64,000 nt of DNA, taken from Acidisoma silvae (GTDB lineage: Bacteria > Pseudomonadota > Alphaproteobacteria > Acetobacterales > Acetobacteraceae). The translations under genes and the position numbers were made by a program. Positions 51,125 through 59,754 of this stretch are shown here, piece by piece. The stretch is from positions 248,001-312,000 of the forward strand of contig NZ_JAESVB010000001.1 of the NCBI RefSeq assembly GCF_020618775.1, in the 5' to 3' direction. Each line of letters opens with the position of its first letter. The stretch's first letter is position 1. The notes below the pieces were generated by a model, which did no database searches, had not been told where the DNA came from, and was given only the letters and a program-made list of their open reading frames with translations.

Positions 51125-51847
51125 ATGTCGAAAGTTGCACTCGTAACCGGCGGCACGCGCGGTATTGGCGCCGCCATCAGCATCGCCTTGCAGGAAGCCG
51201 GCCGCACGGTCGTTGCCAGCTATGCCGGCAATGTCGAAAAGGCGGAGGCTTTCTCTGCAGCCACGGGAATCCAGACACTGAAATTCGATGCCGGCGATTT
51301 CGCGGAATGCGAGGCGGCGGTCGCCCAGATCTCGGCCGAGCAGGGGCCTATCGAAATTCTGGTCAATAATGCCGGCATTACCCGGGACGGCACCATGGCG
51401 CGCATGACGCGCGACATGTGGGATGCGGTGATCGATACCAATCTCGGATCCTGCTTCAACCTCTGCAAACTGACCTTCGACGGCATGAAGACCAAGAAAT
51501 TCGGCCGCGTCGTCAATATCGGCAGCATCAACGGCCAGGCCGGCCAATATGGGCAGGTCAACTATGCCGCCGCCAAATCCGGCATCCATGGCTTCACCAA
51601 GGCGCTGGCTCAGGAAGGCGCGCGCTTCGGCATCACCGTCAATGCCATCGCACCCGGCTATGTCGATACGGATATGGTGCGCGCGGTGCCGGAAGATGTG
51701 CTCGGCAAGATCATCGCGCGCATTCCCGTCGGCCGCCTGGGCCAGGCCGAGGATATCGCACGCGGCGTCGTCTTCCTGACGGCGGATGAAAGCGGTTTCA
51801 TCACCGGATCGACGCTGTCGATCAACGGTGGCCAGCATATGTACTGA
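51125..51847 (+). CDS. phaB: Acetoacetyl-CoA reductase
   Basis: Reduces acetoacetyl-CoA to (R)-3-hydroxybutyryl-CoA for polyhydroxybutyrate. The 240-residue SDR is the PhaB length. TGGTRGIG (8-15), NNAG (81-84), S134, Y147 and K151 are in place, and the stretch NGQAGQYGQVNYAAAKSGIH is the PhaB version of the active-site region. GAGGGGG precedes the ATG. phaA and phaC are not adjacent; the phasin gene is at 29.4 kb. A FabG-type role is possible but less likely. Confidence 0.9.
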   Translation: MSKVALVTGGTRGIGAAISIALQEAGRTVVASYAGNVEKAEAFSAATGIQTLKFDAGDFAECEAAVAQISAEQGPIEILVNNAGITRDGTMARMTRDMWDAVIDTNLGSCFNLCKLTFDGMKTKKFGRVVNIGSINGQAGQYGQVNYAAAKSGIHGFTKALAQEGARFGITVNAIAPGYVDTDMVRAVPEDVLGKIIARIPVGRLGQAEDIARGVVFLTADESGFITGSTLSINGGQHMY

Positions 51848-51868
51848 TCAACGGATACTTATATCTTT

Positions 51869-52636
51869 ATGTCTTTGCGAATTGGAATTGCCGGCATTTC
51901 GGGCCGGATGGGTCAGATGCTGGTGGAAGAGGTAGCGACGGCCGGTGCCGCCCTTGTCGGCGGCACGCGGTATTCGACGCCGGCGGAATCGCTCGTGCCA
52001 CTTTTCCCGAATGTCGCGGCACTGGCCGAAGCCAGCGACGTGGTGATCGACTTCACCCGCGCCGGTCTGGCGGAAGCGCATGCCGAGGTGCTGATCGCGG
52101 CCGGCACGCCCTGGATCTTGGGCACGTCCGGGCTTTCCGCGCAGGAGGAAGCGGCGGTGGCCCAGGCCGCGCGCTGGATTCCTGTCGTCTATGCGTCGAA
52201 CTTCTCGCCCGGCGTGACACTGGTTCTGGCGCTCGCTGAACAGATGGCGGCAGCGCTGCCGGCTGAGCAATACGATGCCGAAATCGTTGAAATGCATCAC
52301 CGCCAGAAGGTGGATGCGCCATCCGGCACGGCCATCGGCATCGGTCGCGCGGTCGCGGCCGGCCGGCGCGTCGATCTCAGCGACGTCATGCAGAGCGGGC
52401 GGGACGGGCATACCGGCGCCCGCCCCACCGGGGCCATCGGCTTCGCGGCTTTGCGGGGTGGGCAGATCGTTGGGGAGCATAGCCTGCTCTTCGCGGGCGC
52501 CGACGAGCAAATCGTTCTTACACATAGGGCTTTTGATCGCAGGACCTTCGCCACGGGCGCTGTCAGGGCAGCGCATTGGGTCCGCGACAGAGCGCCCGGC
52601 CTCTATTCCATGAAGCATGTTCTAGGTCTGGGCTGA
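51869..52636 (+). CDS. dapB: 4-hydroxy-tetrahydrodipicolinate reductase
   Basis: NAD(P)H reductase of lysine and diaminopimelate synthesis. The 255 residues include the Rossmann GISGRMG (9-15), the active-site [15 protein letters not shown] with H143, H144 and K147, and the C-terminal [16 protein letters not shown]. It is 21 bases after phaB and 95 bases before metK, on the same strand. The ribosome-binding site is weak. Confidence 0.96.
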   Translation: MSLRIGIAGISGRMGQMLVEEVATAGAALVGGTRYSTPAESLVPLFPNVAALAEASDVVIDFTRAGLAEAHAEVLIAAGTPWILGTSGLSAQEEAAVAQAARWIPVVYASNFSPGVTLVLALAEQMAAALPAEQYDAEIVEMHHRQKVDAPSGTAIGIGRAVAAGRRVDLSDVMQSGRDGHTGARPTGAIGFAALRGGQIVGEHSLLFAGADEQIVLTHRAFDRRTFATGAVRAAHWVRDRAPGLYSMKHVLGLG

Positions 52637-52684
52637 GCGCCGAAAGGGTTGACCCGCCTGCCACTTTAGGCGAAACCGCCACTC

Positions 52685-52725
52685 CCTCGCCTGTCGGTGA
52701 GGATTCTCCTCCTGTCAGCACGGAG
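52685..52725 (+). promoter_or_regulatory. Competing hairpins at the metK ribosome-binding site
   Basis: CCTCGCC (52685-52691) pairs with GGTGAGG (52696-52702), one G.U. GAGGA (52699-52703) alternatively pairs with TCCTC (52707-52711). CTCC (52709-52712) can in turn pair with the GGAG (52722-52725) that lies 6 bases before the metK ATG. These helices exclude one another in sequence, a layout suited to translational control. A further stem, AGGCGA/TCGCCT, is just upstream. Confidence 0.4.
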
Positions 52726-52731
52726 CATCTT

Positions 52732-53919
52732 ATGCGCGACACCGGCGAGTATCTTTTCACGTCAGAATCGGTTTCCGAAGGCCATCCCGATAAGGTTGCC
52801 GACCGGATCAGCGATACCGTGCTGGACGCGTTCCTGGCGGCGGACCCCTATGCCCGCGTGGCCTGCGAAACGATGGTGACGACCAACCGCATCATTCTGG
52901 CCGGCGAAACCCGTGGCCCCGACACCGTCACGCACGAATATCTCGCGCATCTCGCGCGTCTCGCCGTGCATGATATCGGTTACGATCAGGAAGGCTTCTC
53001 CTGGCGCAATGCCGAGGTGGCCGTGCATCTGCATGCGCAGTCCGCCGATATCGCGGTCGGCGTCGATGCCGCCGGCAACAAGGACGAAGGCGCGGGCGAC
53101 CAGGGCATCATGTTCGGCTACGCCTGCCGCGAGACCGAAGACCTGATGCCGGCGCCGCTGTATTATTCGCATCTCATCCTGCGCCGCGTCAGCGAACTGC
53201 GCCGCAACAAGGACATCTCGGTCGCCGGCCTACAGCCCGACGCCAAGAGCCAGGTGACGCTGCGCTATGTCGACGGCAAGCCCGTCGGCGCGACCTCCGT
53301 CGTCGTCTCCACCCAGCATGACGCTGACGTCAGCCTCGGCCGCGTCCGTGACATGCTGCTGCCGATCATCCGGTCGAGCCTGCCGGAAGGCTGGATGCCG
53401 TCCGAGGACGAGATCTACATCAACCCGACCGGCACCTTCGTCGTTGGCGGTCCGGACGGCGATTGCGGCCTGACCGGCCGCAAGATCATCGTCGACACCT
53501 ACGGCGGTGCGGCCCCGCATGGCGGCGGCGCCTTCTCGGGCAAAGACCCAACCAAGGTTGACCGTTCGGCCGCCTATGTCTGCCGCTATCTGGCGAAGAA
53601 CGTCGTCGCCGCCGGTCTGGCCGAGAAGTGCACGCTACAGATCTCTTACGCCATCGGCGTGTCGCATCCGCTGTCCGTCTATGTCGATCTGCATGGCACG
53701 GGCCGCGACGTGAACGAACTGAAGCTGGAAAAGACCCTGCGCGAGCTGGTGAACCTGTCGCCGCGCGGTATCCGCGAGCATCTGCACCTCAACCGCGCGA
53801 TTTATGCGCCGACTTCTGCCTATGGCCATTTCGGCCGCACGCCGGACGAGGAAAAGGGCACCTTCACCTGGGAAAAGACCGATCTTGTCCCGGCGCTGAA
53901 GTCCGCTTTCAACCGCTGA
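52732..53919 (+). CDS. metK: S-adenosylmethionine synthetase
   Basis: Makes SAM from methionine and ATP. The 395 residues begin with [19 protein letters not shown] (GHPDK at 17-21), then [12 protein letters not shown] and the C-terminal [19 protein letters not shown]. The ATG at 52732 gives the family N-terminus with GGAG upstream; the longer reading through the dapB end is rejected. It precedes trmB with overlapping stop/start. A possible switch lies over its ribosome-binding site. Confidence 0.97.
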   Translation: MRDTGEYLFTSESVSEGHPDKVADRISDTVLDAFLAADPYARVACETMVTTNRIILAGETRGPDTVTHEYLAHLARLAVHDIGYDQEGFSWRNAEVAVHLHAQSADIAVGVDAAGNKDEGAGDQGIMFGYACRETEDLMPAPLYYSHLILRRVSELRRNKDISVAGLQPDAKSQVTLRYVDGKPVGATSVVVSTQHDADVSLGRVRDMLLPIIRSSLPEGWMPSEDEIYINPTGTFVVGGPDGDCGLTGRKIIVDTYGGAAPHGGGAFSGKDPTKVDRSAAYVCRYLAKNVVAAGLAEKCTLQISYAIGVSHPLSVYVDLHGTGRDVNELKLEKTLRELVNLSPRGIREHLHLNRAIYAPTSAYGHFGRTPDEEKGTFTWEKTDLVPALKSAFNR

Positions 53920-54623
53920 TCGACACGAAGCCTCAGCCGGACCGTCTTTACGGCCGGCAGCGCGGACACGCCCTGCGCCCGCGGCAGGTCTGGCTCATGG
54001 AGCAGGTCCTGCCGCGTTTGGGTGTGCCGGAGGCGGCTTTCGCTGCCCCGGAACGCGCTTTTACGAATAATCCCGAAGAAATCTGGTTCGAGGTCGGTTT
54101 CGGCGGCGGCGAGCATGCGCGCGCCTTGGCTGAGGCCAATCCGCAGACTGGGCTGATCGCCTGCGAAGTCTTCGAGAATGGTATCTGCTCGATGCTCTCG
54201 GCCCTGGTGCCGGATGACGGGACAGAGGCTGTGCCGGACCTTCCCGCCAATCTGCGGATCTGGGCTGAGGATGCGCGGCATTTGCTGACTCAGTTGCCGG
54301 ATGGCGTGCTGTCCCGCCTCTACCTGATGTTTCCTGACCCTTGGCCGAAGGCGCGTCATGCCAAGCGGCGCTTCGTGCATCCGGCCAATATCGCGGTCGC
54401 GGCGCGGGTGATCCGGCCCGGTGGTATCTGGCGCATCGCGACGGACGATCCGACCTACCAGAATTGGACGACCGAGGTGATGGCGGCGCAGGATCAGTTC
54501 GAGGTCGCGGCGCCAGCGCTGGAGCGGCCGGACGGCTGGCCGCCGACGCGCTATGAGGCCAAGGCGCTCAGAGAGGGCCGGCAGCCGATGTATTGGACGC
54601 TGACGCGTAAAGCGACAGTCTGA
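53916..54623 (+). CDS. trmB: tRNA (guanine-N7-)-methyltransferase, apparent CTG start
   Basis: Methylates G46 of tRNA with SAM. The family N-terminus [17 protein letters not shown] lies upstream of the first ATG (53998). Going back, the only usable codon is a CTG at 53916-53918 that overlaps the metK TGA as CTGA; no ATG, GTG or TTG occurs in frame until well inside metK. I therefore start there, giving 235 residues. [10 protein letters not shown] is the SAM site; [16 protein letters not shown] and the closing [11 protein letters not shown] are signatures. The 3' end overlaps the convergent acyltransferase gene by 56 bases. Confidence 0.9.
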   Translation: MIDTKPQPDRLYGRQRGHALRPRQVWLMEQVLPRLGVPEAAFAAPERAFTNNPEEIWFEVGFGGGEHARALAEANPQTGLIACEVFENGICSMLSALVPDDGTEAVPDLPANLRIWAEDARHLLTQLPDGVLSRLYLMFPDPWPKARHAKRRFVHPANIAVAARVIRPGGIWRIATDDPTYQNWTTEVMAAQDQFEVAAPALERPDGWPPTRYEAKALREGRQPMYWTLTRKATV

Positions 54624-55740
54624 GTCGCAGCGGCTTTTCCAGGCCGTGATGCAGAATCAGCGCCACCAGCAGCGGCAGCGCGATGGCCGGTCCTGCAAAG
54701 GACCAAGTGAAGCGATGCCAGTCGCCTTCGGCGCGGGGCGCCAGCCATAGCATCAGCAAACGCTGCATCGGCGCGTGGCTGAGATAGAGCGGGTAGGATA
54801 TCCGCCCTGTCCACAGCAGCACCGGCGCGGTCAGCAACCGGTATCCAAGAGCGACCGCAGAGCGGGCGAAGGGCGGCGTCGATGCCGGACTCTGGCAGGC
54901 GAAGCACAGGAGCCAGACCAGAGGCGCCAGGGCCGCCGCCGGTTTTGTCTCAATTCCGCTCATCACGCAGGCGGCGACCAGTGTGACGGCCATGAGGATG
55001 CGGGCCGATGCGGCGGTGGGCTGGCGTTGCAGCGCAAAGCTGGCGATGCCGAGTGCGAAGAACCAGGATTCCTTTGGCAGGAAACCACGACCGCATTGCC
55101 AGGATGACGGCAGGTCGGCGCTGGCTAATCCGATCACGCCCAGCAGCAGCAGCACGATGACCCAGGCGGGCAAAGCCCAGGGATCGGTAGCCCGTTCTCC
55201 CAGCGCTGCCATCGCCAGCGCCTCCAGGGCATAGAATTGCCACTCCGTGCTGAGGCTCCACGCGGGGCCGAGAATCGAAAACGTCGCATCGGGCAGCAGC
55301 GCGGGGGGCAGAAGGCCTTGCAGCAGCAGAGCATGGCCAGCGAGATGCAAGGGCCAGTCTGCCGGCCAAGCGCTTTCCATCATGTCGCGCGCGGCGCTGC
55401 CGGTGGGCAGCCAAGGCATGGCCGTGAAAGGGTTGCCCAGGCTAAGCGCGACCACGGCCAGAGCCAGCGCCGCGCCATAGACCGGCAGCAACCGGCCAGC
55501 GCGCGCCAACAGAAAGCGCGTGATCGGTTGCGGCTGGGACAAGGCCCGCTCGACAGAACCGAGGATGACAAGTCCGCTGAGCATGAAGAAAAGCGCGACC
55601 GCCGCATGACCGTGGGAGAAGGCAGGGCGCAGGCCGCCCAGCCTCGGCGGCAGAGCGAGGAAAGGCAGCGTATGCCCCGCGAGGACATAAAGCGCCAGTG
55701 TGCCGCGCAGCCCGTCCAGCGCCAGCAATCGACCGGCCAT
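54568..55740 (-). CDS. Acyltransferase 3 family membrane protein
   Basis: A 390-residue polytopic membrane O-acyltransferase (OafA/NodX/WecH type). The N-terminus LLALDGLRGTLALYVLAGH has the family R, H and G pattern, then HGHAAVALFFMLSGLVI and FLLARAGRLLPVYG; the C-terminal part has WTGRISYPLYLSHAPM. It would acylate sugars of a surface polymer or small molecule; the acceptor is unknown. It is one of two minus-strand genes between trmB and rimP, and its 3' end overlaps trmB by 56 bases. Confidence 0.88.
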   Translation of the reverse strand: MAGRLLALDGLRGTLALYVLAGHTLPFLALPPRLGGLRPAFSHGHAAVALFFMLSGLVILGSVERALSQPQPITRFLLARAGRLLPVYGAALALAVVALSLGNPFTAMPWLPTGSAARDMMESAWPADWPLHLAGHALLLQGLLPPALLPDATFSILGPAWSLSTEWQFYALEALAMAALGERATDPWALPAWVIVLLLLGVIGLASADLPSSWQCGRGFLPKESWFFALGIASFALQRQPTAASARILMAVTLVAACVMSGIETKPAAALAPLVWLLCFACQSPASTPPFARSAVALGYRLLTAPVLLWTGRISYPLYLSHAPMQRLLMLWLAPRAEGDWHRFTWSFAGPAIALPLLVALILHHGLEKPLRLRLSLYASASNTSAAGPL

Positions 55741-55832
55741 GGCGTTTCCTTCACAACGTAACGATTACGTTATGAAATTCAAGCCGGCTTGGCTATAGCC
55801 TGTCAGGTTTTAGCAGAAGCAGCCTTATCTTC

Positions 55833-55926
55833 GTCATCGCCGGGCTTGACCTGGCGATCCATATTTAGGCGCCACAAGGTCTGGATGCCCGGCTCGGGGG
55901 CCGGGCTGGGCCGCCCGCGGCATGAC
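55833..55926. repeat. Palindromic intergenic element, copy 6
   Basis: Between the YbhB-like stop and the acyltransferase start. Hairpin A pairs ATCGCCGGG (55836-55844) with CCTGGCGAT (55850-55858), one G.U, loop CTTGA. ATCCA (55857-55861) pairs with TGGAT (55882-55886). Hairpin B pairs GCCCGGC (55887-55893) with GCCGGGC (55900-55906). It begins GTCAT and ends ATGAC after about 15 extra bases. Confidence 0.75.
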
Positions 55927-55979
55927 TACTTTTGCGATGATTCGATCTAACTCTGACGGACCCTAGATGTGCGATGCGG

Positions 55980-56591
55980 TCAGTGAGTGCCGTAAAACGG
56001 CGTCAGGCTGGCATGGCCGAGCGCGTGGCGGCGCAGGAAGATCGCAACCGTCTGGGCGGGCGTGCCGTTTTTGAAGGTCAGATGCCCGGCATTCAGCGCC
56101 CAAACCGTGATCAGATAATGATGCGGGATTTTGCCCTTGCGGGGGCAAGGGCCGCTATAGCCCACCGTATCGAATCCATTGCGCGATTGCGCGGCACCCG
56201 CCGGCAGCAGGGTCGCATCCGCCGCTGCATTCGCCGGCAGCGATGTCGTCGTCGGCGGCAGATTGAACATCATCCACAGCCAGACGACGCCGACTTTGGC
56301 GTCCAGATCGGCCATGCTGATGGCATAGCTCGCGGTGCCCTCCGGCGCGTGCGACCAGGCGAGAGCGGGCGAGCGATTGCCGCCATGACAATCGTCGCGC
56401 AGGCCGACATTTTCATCTGGCATCACGGAGCCGGAGTGGATCGTCGGGCTCGTCAGGGCAAAATGTTCAGTCGCCGCCTGGCTTTGCGGGGCGAGAACGA
56501 CAGCCAGGGCCAAGGTAATGGTGCAAAGCAGCAATGATTTCGCCGCATGGCGGCTTCGCGGGAGGCGGTGGCCCAGAATGCGCAAAGTCAT
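55980..56591 (-). CDS. YbhB/YbcL (PEBP) family protein with signal peptide
   Basis: A 203-residue phosphatidylethanolamine-binding-protein relative, the YbhB/YbcL Raf-kinase-inhibitor-like group. The signal peptide covers about residues 1-39 (LLLCTITLALAVVLAPQSQA). The domain core shows GGNRSPALAWSHAPEGTASYAI (NRSPALAW, W, A-P-E-G-T), then WMMFNLPPTTTSLP, GYSGPCPRKGKIPHHY and VWAL. Exported by prediction; ligand unknown. Its start is 313 bases from rimP on the other strand. The ATG at 56591 is chosen for the signal peptide; a longer reading begins inside the rimP leader. Confidence 0.85.
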   Translation of the reverse strand: MTLRILGHRLPRSRHAAKSLLLCTITLALAVVLAPQSQAATEHFALTSPTIHSGSVMPDENVGLRDDCHGGNRSPALAWSHAPEGTASYAISMADLDAKVGVVWLWMMFNLPPTTTSLPANAAADATLLPAGAAQSRNGFDTVGYSGPCPRKGKIPHHYLITVWALNAGHLTFKNGTPAQTVAIFLRRHALGHASLTPFYGTH

Positions 56592-56671
56592 TGGCAGGGT
56601 CCTGCGTTGCGGGCTATCCTTCACGCAACAATAACTCCGGCGCAAAGTTGGGGATAACATCCAAGAAACTG

Positions 56672-56699
56672 AAAGGGTGGCCTTGTGGCCGCCTTTTTT
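56672..56699 (+). terminator. Terminator-like hairpin I in the rimP-nusA leader
   Basis: GGTGGCC (56676-56682) pairs with GGCCGCC (56687-56693), one G.U, loop TTGT, followed by six T bases; AAAG/TTTT lengthens the stem. No plus-strand gene lies immediately upstream, so it must end a leader transcript or a small RNA. A hairpin GTTGCG/CGCAAC with a 12-base loop precedes it at about 56606-56629. Confidence 0.7.
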
Positions 56700-56710
56700 A
56701 TTGTTTGTGG

Positions 56711-56784
56711 GCAGCCGTTTAGCGGCGGCAGCCCAGGCTTGGCAAGAGCCGTGCAGGGCGCGTTGAGCCTGGGTCTGCCCTGCA
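56711..56784 (+). ncRNA. Structured leader segment with possible H-type pseudoknot
   Basis: CCCAGGCT (56732-56739) is the exact complement of AGCCTGGG (56766-56773), and TGCAGGGC (56752-56759) of GCCCTGCA (56777-56784). The two 8-bp helices cross and would make an H-type pseudoknot or be alternatives. A small hairpin GCCG/CGGC (56714-56726) precedes them. No open reading frame explains this segment. It lies between the two terminator-like hairpins, upstream of rimP. Confidence 0.4.
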
Positions 56785-56861
56785 GAACCCGCTTCTGGCT
56801 TGCACCGCCGAACCATGCCCCCTATATCGCTATTCTTCCCTTTACCGCTGGTTTGGACGGG

Positions 56862-56887
56862 GGTGGCCCAAAAGGCCGCCTGTTTTG
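56862..56887 (+). terminator. Terminator-like hairpin II in the rimP-nusA leader
   Basis: GGTGGCC (56862-56868) pairs with GGCCGCC (56874-56880), the same stem as hairpin I, loop CAAAA, followed by TGTTTTG. It ends 18 bases before the rimP ATG and could act as an attenuator or block initiation. Confidence 0.5.
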
Positions 56888-56904
56888 CTGTGACCGATGT
56901 CGTG

Positions 56905-57438
56905 ATGACCCCTGATAACACGCCGCACCACACGGGCTTTGATGCGCGTCTGGCGGATATTATCCTGCCCCGCCTTGCGGCGATGGGCTTTGAACTGGTC
57001 CGCGTCCGCATGCTGGGTCGCGAGCGTCCCACCGTTCAGATCATGGCTGACCGCGCCGATGGTGCGCTGATCACGGTCGAAGACTGCGAGACGATCAGTC
57101 ACCAGATCGGCGCCGTGCTGGACGTTGAAGATATTGTGCCCGGCGCTTGGACTTTAGAGGTAAGCTCCGCTGGCATCGACCGGCCGCTGACGCGGGCGCG
57201 CGACTGGAATCGCTTTTCCGGCCACGCCGCGAAGGTGGAAATGTCGGTGCCGACCCTGGATGGGCGCCGTCGCTTTTCCGGTGTCGTTCTGGGTGCGACG
57301 GAAGGGCAGGCACGGCTTCGTCTTGAAGACGGCAGCGAAGTGATTTTTCCGCTGATCGATATCAAGACCGCCAGGCTGGTTCTGACCGACGCGCTGATCG
57401 AAGCGACCGCCAAGTCCGCTGCGCCCGATTTGCACTGA
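56905..57438 (+). CDS. rimP: Ribosome maturation factor RimP
   Basis: Helps assemble the 30S subunit. The 177 residues include [20 protein letters not shown] near the N-terminus, the [16 protein letters not shown] segment and the signature [18 protein letters not shown] (about 84-101), and a C-terminal SH3-like domain. I take the ATG at 56905; a GTG at 56902 or 56890 is possible, since the ribosome-binding site is poor. It opens the rimP-nusA-ylxR-infB-rbfA operon behind a structured leader. Confidence 0.95.
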   Translation: MTPDNTPHHTGFDARLADIILPRLAAMGFELVRVRMLGRERPTVQIMADRADGALITVEDCETISHQIGAVLDVEDIVPGAWTLEVSSAGIDRPLTRARDWNRFSGHAAKVEMSVPTLDGRRRFSGVVLGATEGQARLRLEDGSEVIFPLIDIKTARLVLTDALIEATAKSAAPDLH

Positions 57439-57527
57439 CGATCTGCCCTGATTGCTTTTACCGACCGATCCGGCGCCGATGTCGCCAGGCCGGATATAGC
57501 TTTAGACGTTTCTGAGAGGCCCCGCCC

Positions 57528-59051
57528 ATGGATACCGCGATAGCCCGTCCTGAGCTTCTATTGGTTGCCGACGCCGTCGCGCGTGAAAAATCCATCGACC
57601 GCGACGAAGTTCTGGAAGCCATGGAACAGGCGATCCAGAAGGCCGGCCGCGCGAAATACGGGCACGAGAAGGACATTCGCGCCACCATCGACCGCAAGAC
57701 CGGCGATGTGCGCCTCTCGCGCTGGACGGAAGTGGTCGAGACGGCCGAGAACGAAGACACCCAGATTCCGCTGCATATCGCGCTGAAGTTCAAGCCCGAG
57801 ATCAGCCTCGGCGAATTCATCATCGACCCGCTGCCGCCGATCGATTTCGGCCGTATCGCGGCCCAGACGGCGAAGCAGGTCATCGTGCAGCGCGTGCGCG
57901 AATATGAGCGCCGCCGCCAGTTCTCGGAATTCAAGGACCGCGTCGGCGAAATCGTCAACGGCGTCGTCAAGCGCACCGAATACGGCAACCTCATGGTCGA
58001 TCTCGGCCGCGCCGAGGCGCTGCTGCGCCGCGACGAGCTGATTGCGCGTGAAAGCTTCCGCAACGGCGACCGCGTCCGGGCCTTCATCTATGATGTGCGT
58101 GAAGAGCCGCGCGGCCCGCAGATCTTCCTCAGCCGCACCCATCCCGGCTTCCTGGCCAAGCTCTTCGCGCAGGAGGTGCCGGAAATCTATGACGGCATCA
58201 TCGAAATCAAGGCCGTTGCCCGTGACCCGGGCAGCCGCGCCAAGATGGCGGTGATCAGCCGTGACGCCTCGATCGATCCGGTCGGCGCCTGCGTCGGCAT
58301 GCGCGGCAGCCGCGTTCAGGCCGTGGTGCAGGAACTGCAGGGCGAGAAGATCGACATTATTCCGTGGAGCCCGCAGGCCGCGACCTTCGTCGTGAATGCG
58401 CTGGCGCCGGCCGAAGTCACCAAGGTGGTGATGGAAGAGGAAACCGGGCGCGTTGAAGTTGTGGTGCCCGATACCCAGCTCTCGCTGGCCATCGGCCGCC
58501 GTGGCCAGAATGTGCGTCTCGCCAGCCAGCTGACGCGTTGGGATATCGACATCCTGACCGAAGCCGAGGAAAGCGAGCGCCGCCAGGAAGAATTCCGCCG
58601 CCGCTCGGGCCTCTTCGTCGAGGCGCTGGACGTCGACGACGTTATCGCTGGCCTGCTGGTGACCGAAGGCTTCACCACGCTGGAAGAACTTGCCTATACG
58701 CCGATCGAGGAAATCGCCTCCATCGAAGGGTTCGACGAGAATGTCGGTGGCGAACTTATTCGCCGTGCCGAGGAATTCATCACCCGCCGTGACCGCGAGC
58801 TGGAAGACAAGCGCGTGGCGCTGGGTGTGACCGACGATGTCGCGTCCTTCGAAATCTTCAGCGCGCAGACCCTGGTCGCGCTCGGTGAGAAGGGCGTGAA
58901 GACGCTCGACGATCTTGCCGATCTCGCGTCTGACGAACTGATGGAAATCGTCGGCACCGGCCTTGATGAGGAAACGGCGAACGAAATCATCATGCAGGCG
59001 CGGGCGCATTGGTTTCCGGAGGACGGCAGCTCTGAGCCCGACGCAGAATGA
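57528..59051 (+). CDS. nusA: Transcription termination/antitermination factor NusA
   Basis: Binds RNA polymerase and nascent RNA to control pausing, termination and antitermination. The 507 residues comprise an N-terminal RNAP-binding domain (about 1-130), an S1 domain (about 135-200; NGVVKRTEYGNLMVDLGRAE), and two KH domains with VGACVGMRGSRVQAV (about 247-261) and LAIGRRGQNVRLASQLT (about 321-337). The C-terminal acidic repeats (about 360-495) match the alphaproteobacterial AR-type. It follows rimP by 89 bases. Confidence 0.97.
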   Translation: MDTAIARPELLLVADAVAREKSIDRDEVLEAMEQAIQKAGRAKYGHEKDIRATIDRKTGDVRLSRWTEVVETAENEDTQIPLHIALKFKPEISLGEFIIDPLPPIDFGRIAAQTAKQVIVQRVREYERRRQFSEFKDRVGEIVNGVVKRTEYGNLMVDLGRAEALLRRDELIARESFRNGDRVRAFIYDVREEPRGPQIFLSRTHPGFLAKLFAQEVPEIYDGIIEIKAVARDPGSRAKMAVISRDASIDPVGACVGMRGSRVQAVVQELQGEKIDIIPWSPQAATFVVNALAPAEVTKVVMEEETGRVEVVVPDTQLSLAIGRRGQNVRLASQLTRWDIDILTEAEESERRQEEFRRRSGLFVEALDVDDVIAGLLVTEGFTTLEELAYTPIEEIASIEGFDENVGGELIRRAEEFITRRDRELEDKRVALGVTDDVASFEIFSAQTLVALGEKGVKTLDDLADLASDELMEIVGTGLDEETANEIIMQARAHWFPEDGSSEPDAE

Positions 59052-59100
59052 GTATCTTGATCGTCTGACGACGCCTGCCGGCGAATGTCCGCGGGAGTCG

Positions 59101-59754
59101 ATGGGTGCCGAAATGTCGGTGCCTGTCGATGACGTGGAAGACGATGATGCGGACATGATGGAGGAGCGTGGGCCCCTCCGTCGCTGCATCGTGACGCGGG
59201 AACGCCAATCCCCGGCCGTGATGATCCGATTCGTTTTGGGCCCCGACCGCACGATTGTCCCTGACCTCTCGGCAAAGCTGCCCGGACGGGGAATGTGGTT
59301 GAGCGCGCGCCGAGATGTGTTAGATACCGCTCTCGCTCGAAAAGCTTTCGCACGTGCTGCACGTGCGGAGGTGCTGGTGCCGGTCGAATTGCCGTCCATC
59401 ATCGAGGCAGCGCTCAAGCGAAGAGTGATTGAGGTTTTAGGCATGACCCGGCGCGCTGGTCAGGCCGTGAGTGGATTTACCAAAGCGCGAGAGTGGCTGG
59501 TCGCGGATCGCGCGGCGGTTGTCGTTCAGGCTTCTGACGGCAGCGCCGACGAAAGGGCCAGATTATTGAATGGACGCGTGGTTCCCGTCGTCACTCCCTT
59601 GCCGGCTGCGGCATTGGGGCAGATTTTCGGGCGAGACCACGCCGTGCATATAGCGGTATCAGCTGGGCGGCTGGCGACGATGCTGCTGACTGAGAGTGAG
59701 CGCCTGGCCGGTATGAGCCGCACCAGGGCCGATGCTGATCAACCGGGCGGATGA
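59101..59754 (+). CDS. RNA-binding protein YlxR with L7Ae-like C-terminus
   Basis: A 217-residue protein with an acidic N-terminus ([15 protein letters not shown]), a YlxR/DUF448 domain (about 18-95; [22 protein letters not shown], then [22 protein letters not shown]), and a C-terminal L7Ae-like region (about 103-190; [20 protein letters not shown]). This fusion is common in alphaproteobacteria between nusA and infB. The start at 59101 has GGGAG 4 bases ahead; a longer reading runs inside nusA. Its TGA overlaps the infB ATG. Confidence 0.88.
   Translation: MGAEMSVPVDDVEDDDADMMEERGPLRRCIVTRERQSPAVMIRFVLGPDRTIVPDLSAKLPGRGMWLSARRDVLDTALARKAFARAARAEVLVPVELPSIIEAALKRRVIEVLGMTRRAGQAVSGFTKAREWLVADRAAVVVQASDGSADERARLLNGRVVPVVTPLPAAALGQIFGRDHAVHIAVSAGRLATMLLTESERLAGMSRTRADADQPGG

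Noticed and set aside
56592-56904. tRNA gene before rimP, as metY in E. coli
   Set aside because: No TTCGA/TTCAA T-loop, anticodon arm or acceptor pairing could be assembled; the helices found form other structures.
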